Of a DNA stretch of 64,000 nt, positions 42,300-50,419 are shown in pieces. Position numbers and translations under genes: made by a program. How positions within the stretch are numbered: the stretch's first letter is position 1; every line of letters starts with the position of its first letter. The notes under the pieces are model-generated. The model made no database searches. It worked only from the letters and a program-made list of their open reading frames with translations, and had not been told where the DNA came from. Source of the DNA: Cryoendolithus antarcticus (lineage: Eukaryota > Ascomycota > Dothideomycetes > Cladosporiales > Cladosporiaceae). The stretch covers positions 372,001 through 436,000 of the forward strand of contig NAJO01000027.1 of the NCBI GenBank assembly GCA_002077065.1, read 5' to 3'.

Positions 42300-43814
42300 A
42301 TGGCGCTGACTTTGCGAGAGCAATACATCAAATTACAGCGCGACCGTGAGACTGCAGCTGCGGAGCTCCAACGTCAGTTTGATGAGCAGGATGCCGAGCT
42401 GAAGCGGAAGGAGACACAAGAAGCGGACTTGAGGGCCCAACGCGAGGAGGTCGAGATCACACTCAGTCGATGCGACGATGATGAAGCGAGCACGAACGTG
42501 GTGCTCCATGAGGCGCATGCAGATTTTGCAGCCATTCAGGAGCGACATGAATCACTGTGCGCAAAGCTGAACCAGAAGTTGGACGCTATCGCAGCCTGTC
42601 GCGGCGAGGCGGAGGAGGCAGTGGCGAGGACCGCGAGGAGCATGGAGCGTTTGTATGAGGTGAGTGATTGACTGCTGCTTCGAACGAGCTGATCACGGAA
42701 CTGATCAATCGCAGGTCGAAGGACCAGCTAGCCCTAAGCAGCCCGGCGAAACCGGACCTGCTGCAGAAGCGCCCAACGATGCGGAACCATCCATGCCCGC
42801 GCTCCAGCAGCACTTCCTCCACGAGGTCCTCGCCGCTCTGAAGCACAACAAGGCCTTCGAGGCTTTTCGATACCCCGTGACGCTAAGCTTCAAGGCGCGC
42901 AGGTACGAGCAGGTAATCAAGAAGCCTATGGACTTAACGACTCTCGGAGCCAATCTGGTCCTGCAGAAGTACTGCACGACTGCCGAGTTTGAGGCAGATT
43001 TCGATCTCATCGAGGCAAACGCTTGTCTGTACAATCTGGACGACATAGCGATCACCGGTGCGGCGGACAGGATGCAGAGCAGGTTCCGGTTCTTGATGAA
43101 GCATCTGCCACCCGTGGACCCAGACGTCGAGGTATGTCAATGCAGTGTTGTTCGTCCCAAACTCGACTAACGTTGGCACAGGACCAGACGTCCATCTGCG
43201 ATTCGGAAGACGACATCGCTGTGCATGGTCTTCCGCCAACTCTGTCTACGCACCCTACAAGCGCTGCTCCTGAGCTTGATGTCCCGAGTCGCAGCGATGG
43301 ACGCCTCTCTGGGCCTCAACACGTTCGCCGTCGCCCACTCTCGACCGACAAGGAATGGTCTGTCACTCCCGCGCGCTGGGCAGAACTCGGGGACGTTCGC
43401 CAGAGGATCCTCACGCACGTTGGCTGCATCATGGAGACTGCGGAAGGCGAAGATGCTGCCGAGTCCTGCAAGGAATGTAAAGCCAAAGGGAGGGAGTGCA
43501 AGGTATACAAGGAATCTGTGCGCCAGGATAAGTTTAAGCGGTCCACCCCTCAGGGCTTCGGTTGCGGAAATTGCCGCTATCACTCTAGGATGCCATGCTC
43601 GCTGCAAGTCGATGCTGACGCTTTCAACGCCGTTGATAAACGTGGGGGCGCGAAGGAAATGTCGAATACAGGAGCCCGCCGTGCTCCGTTGGGTGCGCGG
43701 GCCGAGAACGTGCTGGCTTCTGGTACAAATCTTGGGAAGCGCAAGCGTGAGTACAAAAGCGCTGGGGCATCATTCGATCGAGCTTTGCGTCCCAGGCGTG
43801 TCGATTTCCCGTGA
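42300..43814 (+). CDS. coiled coil-bromodomain-Cys module protein, array gene 1
   Basis: Three exons, 42300..42659, 42715..43131 and 43182..43814, all joined in phase 0; 469 aa. Exon 1 is an uninterrupted coiled coil (~5-118: LREQYIKLQRDRETAAAELQ onward). Exon 2 is a bromodomain (~146-245: FLHEVLAALKHNKAFEAFRY, YEQVIKKPMDLTTLGANL, NACLYN), and the acetyl-lysine-binding Asn of the NxxxYN-like site is kept. Exon 3 has a W-rich helix (WSVTPARWAEL) then six Cys at 43467..43598, C-x2-C-x6-C-x21-C-x2-C-x7-C, followed by a basic tail GKRKREY that may be a nuclear signal. It is probably a nuclear chromatin reader. No family combining these domains is known to me. It is the first of four tandem relatives. 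Confidence 0.8.
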
Positions 43815-44450
43815 GAGCGTCAACAATGCGCGGAACTGTGTTGCTCGAAGGGACGGAAGTGACAAGGAGCATGCGATGGAAAATGGTCGTCAAGCCGTAG
43901 CTAGATTGCAACTTCGAACAGGATCTCTCCAAACGCTGTTGACCGGAGATACATCCTTGAATCAAGGCAGCGGCTGCTTGCATCGCTGGAATTTCCTCGT
44001 TTGGCTACGGATACGCTCAATGTGAGCGTAGAGATGGTGACTACGGCGGCAGAGCTCGTCTTGCAATGGGTCATTTCTGTTCCTCACTCTTCTACTCGCC
44101 TTGTATTTGATCTGCCATACGCTCTGTGCTCCGGTCTGCATCGGAAGAGCGCACGCGTTTGAAGTGCCTGCACTGACCCGCGATATGGCACAAACGCACT
44201 GCGAGGCCGTTGGATAGGACAGTCCACCAGTACACAATTCTGAAATTACTTTGCAACTCGATCGGTGCGATCTAGCCATTGACTGTCAGTGTTCTCCACC
44301 CTGGGCATCCATCTTGGCTTGACCAAAGCCACCTTCAACCCAACCGCGGCAACGTTCCCTAACTCGCGAGCTCCGGCGAGGGTCTCTAGGAGTCTCGTTG
44401 GAGGGTCTTACAGCGTTGCATGTGGACTCGTCTATCTCTCGAGGCTACAC
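43815..44450. other. intergenic, 0.6 kb, within the paralogue array
   Basis: Spacer between array genes 1 and 2. It contains no frame resembling the array proteins. Confidence 0.5.
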
Positions 44451-45954
44451 ATGTCAGACCATCTAACCCAGGCGCGACCGCGTGAGCATAGCAGAGACTC
44501 GGGCTTTCACGGAAGCGAGAGCATGACGGACATGACATTGCCATGTCGACGTCTTGAGAGAATACAACATATGCTCGAAGAAGTCAAGCGCAGACTGCAA
44601 GAGGAGGCGCAGCTTACCACTCTACACGGCAGTCTAGAAGCCACGATTGAGGTACTCAATGCCGATGAAGCACGACTTCTACTCGAGCGGAACGACCTCT
44701 ATGCCGCTCTCGCTATGCATCAAGAGCAGGTGCATGCGAAAGCGGCGGAGATTGACCAAGCTATGGATGCTGCAAAGATCCGTCGAGATGGTGATGAACA
44801 GGAATGTCGCAAGATCGTCGCGCAAATCGAACGTCTACAAACTGTGAGTCTCGTGAATGCACTGCTACTGACTAGGGGATATCCTGCTGAGACACTGTCA
44901 TAGTCAGCATTGATGCAGGCTGTCGGTCTGGCGGACTCAGACGACTCTGTGGCAGGCATCGCAGGTGTTAATCCCACGGGAGCAATGCCTATCGGCGACA
45001 AAATACTCCTGCAACGCCAACTCACTGCCCTACGATACCACAAGATCTCAGAGCGCTTTGTGTGGCCCGAAACTGGGATGTCTCCGACTGCACAGGTCGT
45101 GGAGAAGCCGATGTACTTGGTGATGCTAGAGCACAAGCTCTGCCATGACAAGTACGCCGATATGCGCGACTTCGTAAACGACTTTAAGCTCATAGCGACG
45201 AACGCTCGCAACCGCTACGGCGACGATCACGATCTGACGCATGCCGCTATGAAGACGCAGGAGATACTCTTCGGAGCAATCGAGGTCATGCCAGCCCCAG
45301 ACAAGGTCCTGGAGGTATGTCACCCTATCGTCCGAGTTAGTCCAGAAGCTAATAGTAACATAGGACGGCGAAGTCCAAGACACTAATGCTGCGGCGACAG
45401 GAGACGTCAATATCGATGCTGCTGACACAAGCATGACACTTGCCCGAAGTGCTGATGAACATGATCCTACAGCCGGCAACCTGAGCCGCTTCGACCCTCC
45501 GCGTACACTTTATCGCTCGATCCGAATTGGCCGGCAATGGACCATCAGCCCGAAGCAATGGGACAAGCTGTCCGAGAAGCGCAGGAGTTCTATCGATCGT
45601 GCCCGAAGCATGCTGGACACATCGGATGGGAAGGTAGCGACAAAGGCGTGCGAGGGGTGCAAAGCTCATGGGTTTGCTTGCATGGTGTTCAGAGATCATG
45701 TACGCCGGGAGCGTTTCGCCATGGACGAGACTTGTGCGTTGGCATGTGGTAGGTGTCGCATGGTGCAGGCGCGTTGCTCACTGCAAGACGATAAGAGTGC
45801 TGAGGTCACGGCCTCACAACCGGAATCAGGAGTTATGGGGACGACGATGATACCGCCCCAGAGATCAGAGCAGGGTCTGGAGACTGGTGCCGAAAGCAAT
45901 TCGCGCAAGCGGAAGCGTACACCATCGCAAAGCCGTGGCTCTGGGGAGGCTTAG
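44451..45954 (+). CDS. coiled coil-degenerate bromodomain-Cys module protein, array gene 2
   Basis: Three exons, 44451..44843, 44904..45314 and 45364..45954, all phase 0; 464 aa. Exon lengths (131, 137, 197 codons) parallel array gene 1. Exon 1 is a coiled coil (RLERIQHMLEEVKRRLQEEA, LLLERNDLYAALAMHQEQVH). Exon 2 aligns with the neighbour's bromodomain (LLQRQLTALRYHKISERFVW, QVVEKPMYLVMLEHKL, NARNRYGDD), but the acetyl-lysine-binding Asn is Gly here, so binding is probably lost. Exon 3 has WTISPKQWDKL and six core Cys at 45649..45777, C-x2-C-x6-C-x21-C-x2-C-x6-C, plus one extra Cys, and a basic tail SRKRKRTPSQS. The start is the first ATG; 44523 or 44571 are possible. Confidence 0.78.
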
Positions 45955-46175
45955 AGATTTCAACGCTCCATATTTCGACAACAGATGAAAGATCCACATG
46001 CTTTCTCATCGAAGTCGAGAATGTGACAACATTCATGTTGACGGTGATGGTATGGATTGAGTACGGGTGCCAGGTCGCTCTTTCCTAAGTTCGCCTGTCA
46101 TCTTCCGGGCGAAGCACTTCCACCTGACATTCGACATCTGAGTACATATGATCGTATCCTCCACGTCAGTCCACA

Positions 46176-46949
46176 ATGGCGAGTAATCTGCAAATCCTGC
46201 GGGACCAGCTCGATGCTCTGGAAATGAAGGAGAAGCTACTACTCGACCGGAAACGGTGCAACGAAGAGGCGCAGCAGACGCTCGACGATCAGTATCGGCG
46301 CGAGAGCCAACGCCTGGTTGAGGAAGCTGATCGAATTCTTGCTGAGCTCGATGCTGTTCGTTACGTAGACACAGTCAGTGAGCACTATCGACTGAAGACT
46401 AACGTAGCACCGCTGACATTCGCTTTCCAGGTGACCACTGATAGAGCTGATCTCTTCACAAGTCTGCAACCAACCCTGTCGCCCATGTCGCCATCACGAT
46501 CTGCGCCCTCCATGTTAGCGTCTCCCACGCCACTCTCGACAGGCTTCGGGAGTGCTCGAACCCCAGATCAGAACAATCGCGGCCGCTATGGGGACCCCTA
46601 CGTAAAGCCTGCCAGCATGTCAGCAGAGATCTGGACTGCGAAGAGCCGACAAGACAAACAGCGCCTTAGCCATGTCAGCCGCATCGATGACACTGCCTCG
46701 GGAATGGTATCGCCAAGGTCGTGCACAGCATGCGCCGACAGTGGGAGAAGCAGCAGCTGCAGAGTCTACACGCCTGAGGCGTATGTCAGATATTGCAGAA
46801 GAGGCACCGGAGGTTCTTGTAGCACCTGTCTAGCTCGCTGTCGCCGCTGTTCCCTCGTACCGGCTAAGGGCGTGACTGGGACAACACAGCTAGCAGAGAC
46901 GGACGATGACGAGCCTGTGCCGAAGAGGCAGCGGGTTGAGGGAAAGTGA
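46176..46949 (+). CDS. coiled coil-Cys module protein without bromodomain, array gene 3
   Basis: Open as one 257-aa frame, but 46356..46430 looks like a 75-nt phase-0 intron: donor GTTCGT, branch-like GCTGAC, acceptor TTTCCAG, length a multiple of three with no stop. Splicing gives 232 aa (exons 46176..46355 and 46431..46949). Exon 1 is a 60-codon coiled coil. The join then leads into a Ser/Pro-rich linker, with no bromodomain. The end matches the array module: SMSAEIWTAKSRQ, six core Cys at 46722..46850 (C-x2-C-x8-C-x19-C-x2-C-x6-C) plus extra Cys, and a basic tail VPKRQRVEGK. Whether the intron is always removed is open. Confidence 0.7.
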   Translation: MASNLQILRDQLDALEMKEKLLLDRKRCNEEAQQTLDDQYRRESQRLVEEADRILAELDAVRYVDTVSEHYRLKTNVAPLTFAFQVTTDRADLFTSLQPTLSPMSPSRSAPSMLASPTPLSTGFGSARTPDQNNRGRYGDPYVKPASMSAEIWTAKSRQDKQRLSHVSRIDDTASGMVSPRSCTACADSGRSSSCRVYTPEAYVRYCRRGTGGSCSTCLARCRRCSLVPAKGVTGTTQLAETDDDEPVPKRQRVEGK

Positions 46950-47316
46950 TGGCGCAGGAGAGTGTCAGCGATATGGGCGAGGCTGGGAGACATTCATCAC
47001 ATGTATACTAGCTGCTTCTATTAAACCTTCAGTCGACCCTTCGAGGTACACATTACTGACGTGTATTGCTGCTCGTAACTGCGCGTAATCAGTATCTCGC
47101 GCCTATAACTGAGAGAGCCTTCATTTGTGCGTTGAGAACTCACTCAAATGTAATGGTGGTCCCCGCAGGTGCATTGAAAAGCAGAGCTGCGCCGTGGGCC
47201 GCTCCTTCCCTGGATATCGGTGGCGCACGTCACGGTCGTCGCCACCCTCTTCAGCACAAGACCACATTTGACATCAGCTGTGCTTCACAACAACTTCGAT
47301 AGAAGGCTGGCGCAGC
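46950..47316. other. intergenic, 0.4 kb, within the paralogue array
   Basis: Spacer between array genes 3 and 4. No gene seen. Confidence 0.5.
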
Positions 47317-48210
47317 ATGGCGGACCATAAGCGCAAATTGCGTGAATTCCTCACGACTTCACTGCAGCAGGCTAGAGTAACCGCTGCTGCCACAGAAGAG
47401 GCGTTGCGGGCACTAGACGAAGAAGAGCAGCACGCCATCTCCGATGCGGTAGTTGGCGATGATTTGACGGGAGCCCAGCACGTTACAGAGCCGGCAAGAA
47501 TCGACCAGTTGAGACAACATCGAAGGCTCGAGCTAACGCATATATTGCAGACACCGGCAGGCGACGAAGTCGAGGAAGGGAGCCTGTTTGTGCCGCTCAA
47601 TGTGACGACGGGCCACGCTAAAAAGCGCCGGGAGAGGGTGTCAAGTGAGCCGACGGTAGAGCAGGAGCTTGCATTGCATGGTGCATCCGAAGTTTCGGGA
47701 TCTCTGACGACTATTGGCCCCGCCCACTCCACCATGAAAGCCGGTGGAGTTCCTCGCGGCGGTGTCAGCACCAGAGGAAACAACAACATCACGCTGATCG
47801 ACATTAGCGGCACTCACAAAGAGACCTGTCCGCTCGCCCATGACCAGAGTAATGGCCTGATCCAGGTTAAGCCAAGCAAGCTGAGCGACGCGGACTGGGC
47901 GGTGGCGAGCCGGGATCGCAAGCTTGGTCTGACTCATGTACACTACATGGTCGAGGCCGACTTCGGTATGAAGGCAGCAAGTGCATGCGAGCATTGCGTC
48001 GAGATCGGGGAATCGGCTTTCTGCACTGTCTATAAGCCTGCCGTGCGCCTTGCACATTACGGTCCCGGGAAGGGATACAAGTGCAGCACGTGCGTGGAGA
48101 ACGTACTGATGTGCAGCTTCAGTCCATGGGCGGCTGATAAGCGGGCGAACAGGAAGGATTCACTGGCTAAGCGCCACGCTGAATGTGTTAATGGGGATGG
48201 CATGGAGTAG
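47317..48210 (+). CDS. Cys module protein without bromodomain, array gene 4
   Basis: Open as one 297-aa frame. A sequence with branch GCTAAC and acceptor TATTGCAG ends at 47550. Upstream phase-0 donors at 47482 (GTTACA) or 47449 (GTAGTT) would define a 69- or 102-nt stop-free intron, at the place where array genes 1-3 have theirs. The N-terminal ~50 residues are helical and likely coiled (LREFLTTSLQQARVTAAATE). The middle is a linker with AKKRRERV. The end carries the array module: KLSDADWAVASRDRK, then six Cys at 47986..48114, C-x2-C-x8-C-x19-C-x2-C-x6-C, with CTVY in the first half. No bromodomain. This is the most diverged member. Confidence 0.68.
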   Translation: MADHKRKLREFLTTSLQQARVTAAATEEALRALDEEEQHAISDAVVGDDLTGAQHVTEPARIDQLRQHRRLELTHILQTPAGDEVEEGSLFVPLNVTTGHAKKRRERVSSEPTVEQELALHGASEVSGSLTTIGPAHSTMKAGGVPRGGVSTRGNNNITLIDISGTHKETCPLAHDQSNGLIQVKPSKLSDADWAVASRDRKLGLTHVHYMVEADFGMKAASACEHCVEIGESAFCTVYKPAVRLAHYGPGKGYKCSTCVENVLMCSFSPWAADKRANRKDSLAKRHAECVNGDGME

Positions 48211-48383
48211 TCAGAGCTGTTCGGTGTGGTCAATGTTAAGCAGGACCTACGTAGCAGATGGCGGTTCGAGGGTATACTGAATGCCCTTGTCTGTGTGGCA
48301 CCCGGCGACAGCATCGACTCGAGAGTAGAGGGCTCGGTATTGCATTGGAGATCATTGACGGAGGAGTAATATGCGGGTGCTCA

Positions 48384-49823
48384 TTAGGGACCGGATTGCA
48401 TGAACTGAACGCCGCCAACCCCCCAACCAGGATCCGGTAGATGCTCTCCCACATACCCTTCCGTCTTCACTTGTTTCAACGCAGCATCGATCTCCCGACT
48501 CAGACGCTCAGCCAGTCCTCGCCGGCTCTCATCCTCGCCCTGCATCAATTTCGCAACAACGGCATCGCTGTTCATCGTCGTCCCAGCCCGCAGCTGCGGT
48601 AGCAGCTTGCACAGGTTACGGAACACTGGGATGTCCGGCAACCTTCCAAACCCAATCCAGTCTAGCTTCGCAAGCGAGAAGTGCTCAGCAACACCTAGCG
48701 ATGAGCGAACAATGGCATTGCTCCACGTCTCATTTTCTTTGATGCCGTTGCATACCTCGCCGTAATTGACAGCGATGTTCTGTATCCGTCGCACCAGGAT
48801 TGTGATGATTAGCTCGCTCAGCGATGCCAGTGCAAGTGTGCCTAGCCACGCTAGCTGCCACCACGCGGCCATATTGACCATACAGATCACAGACGCCGCG
48901 CACGCAATGGAACCCGAGAGAATCCACAACCAGTGTAGGATATTGTTTCGAGAAGTGCGGTTGAACGTGTAAGTCATCCGCGCCCACGTCTCCAGCGTGT
49001 CTTGCCGAGCGACGAAGATGATCTTACCACCTTCAGGCCGCTGGTAGATCGCGTGACGACGTGCTGGGTCCTCCTTGATGCGGCGGTCCAGCTTGTCCTT
49101 CGTGCGCACCATAGGAGCGAAGCTTACGCTCACAGAAGCGGCCCAGTGAGATGTGTAGGAGAGGAAGAGGACCGATGACCACATGTCGCCTTGGAGGATG
49201 CTCAGGATGGTGCCGGTGAGAAGCAGCAGACCGGCGAGGAGGGAGATCAGACTCAGACATATGATCTCGAAGCGGACAGAGGTACTCTTGGTGGTCGACT
49301 TCTCGGTTTTAGAAGAGACTCTGGCCGGGCGTACGACGCCCTGGATATCTTCCAGATGCACAATGACAAGGTCGTTCTGGGGGTAGCGTGAGGGCTGGTA
49401 GCCAAGTACATCCGCGAGCCAGAAGTTGCCACCGGAGACAGGCAGCTCACTGAAGCTGATGTCTGTCTTTACATCAAGTACCCCAATATCGGCTTTGCAC
49501 ATCTCGGTCGCTGGATGAATCGACTTCTGCTGAGACACTACGTGATTGACTAGCATCTTGAACGGTGCCAGCACACCACCGACCATCATGGTATGAGGCC
49601 ATCGAAAGATGCCTGGGTTGGGCTGATTGTACAATCTGACGGCACTTGCTGCGGCTCGCGGGTTGTGCAGAACTGCCAGGAGGGCCAGGGGGTCGAAAGA
49701 CAGTTCTTGGCTGGTTGTACGCAGTGATGCGGGTAGGATATTGCCCAAGGGTAGAGAAGCTGCTGCTCCTTCGGCAAATATGCTCAGCAGAGTCCATAGG
49801 GGAAGTTGAGAGTGGCCAGACAT
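48384..49823 (-). CDS. hypothetical multi-pass membrane protein
   Basis: Single exon, 479 aa. About four to five hydrophobic segments can be seen: IICLSLISLLAGLLLLTGTI (~185-205), VLFLSYTSHWAASVSVSF, ILHWLWILSGSIACAASVIC, and LAWLGTLALASLSELIITIL. The N-terminal half is soluble-looking (VGGVLAPFKMLVNHVVS, FWLADVLGYQPSRYPQNDLV). The C-terminal tail is helical and polar (RGLAERLSREIDAALKQVKT). Proteins of this shape are common in Pezizomycotina and have no known function; I cannot name a family. Long intact frame and consistent hydrophobic pattern support a real gene. It is divergent from AKR1. Confidence 0.75.
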   Translation of the reverse strand: MSGHSQLPLWTLLSIFAEGAAASLPLGNILPASLRTTSQELSFDPLALLAVLHNPRAAASAVRLYNQPNPGIFRWPHTMMVGGVLAPFKMLVNHVVSQQKSIHPATEMCKADIGVLDVKTDISFSELPVSGGNFWLADVLGYQPSRYPQNDLVIVHLEDIQGVVRPARVSSKTEKSTTKSTSVRFEIICLSLISLLAGLLLLTGTILSILQGDMWSSVLFLSYTSHWAASVSVSFAPMVRTKDKLDRRIKEDPARRHAIYQRPEGGKIIFVARQDTLETWARMTYTFNRTSRNNILHWLWILSGSIACAASVICMVNMAAWWQLAWLGTLALASLSELIITILVRRIQNIAVNYGEVCNGIKENETWSNAIVRSSLGVAEHFSLAKLDWIGFGRLPDIPVFRNLCKLLPQLRAGTTMNSDAVVAKLMQGEDESRRGLAERLSREIDAALKQVKTEGYVGEHLPDPGWGVGGVQFMQSGP

Positions 49824-50419
49824 CCTGCCTCACGGTGTCGTCTGAACGAAGTCCTTGCACCGTGCAACTCCCTTTAGCGGCCCAAGGCCGACTTGTCGTC
49901 CGTGATCGTGAGCGGTAACATGTCCCCGTATGACATCCTCAGCGACATTGTGTGTTGATTATACGAGAATAGAGAGGACGAGAAAGAATATGTCACCTGT
50001 ACACGCCTGTACCAGACGAAGCTGGTGCGCCTCATCAGCCCCCGAGTCGTCCGCGACGCACACGGCGCAAAACGGCGTCTGCATAGTGTGCATGGTTAGC
50101 GTCGCGGTGGAAAGGCCCAATGATAATGAACGTGATCTGATGCGCACGCCTACACTCCAATGATTTCGCTCTCTGTACAAAATCCGTCGCAGAAATGTCC
50201 ACGTAGAAAGCAGGGAAAGGCTGAAGAATTGCGAATCGCTCATCGAGCACTCGAAGCGTGACTTCCTTGAAAACTGCTTAGGTAAGGTGGTGATCCGTGA
50301 CTTCAGCACCGCCGCCTTCCTCGATGCGAGTACGCGTCAGTCTGCACTAAAGCAATAGCATCACTCATGACGATACCATAGTCAATACCGCTGCGTGCGG
50401 CGACATCTCAAGAGCCAGC
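49824..50419. other. intergenic, 0.6 kb, divergent promoter region
   Basis: Between the membrane protein and AKR1 starts. Nothing specific supported. Confidence 0.5.

Larger units (their letters stand above)
42300..48210 (+). other. tandem array of four paralogous genes
   Basis: Four same-strand genes share a helical N-terminus, a W-containing helix and a 43-44-residue six-Cys module near the C-terminus. The first two share exon structure. Spacers are 0.2-0.6 kb. The array arose by local duplication with later loss of the bromodomain exon in two copies, or gain of it in two; direction is inferred, not seen. Confidence 0.8.
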
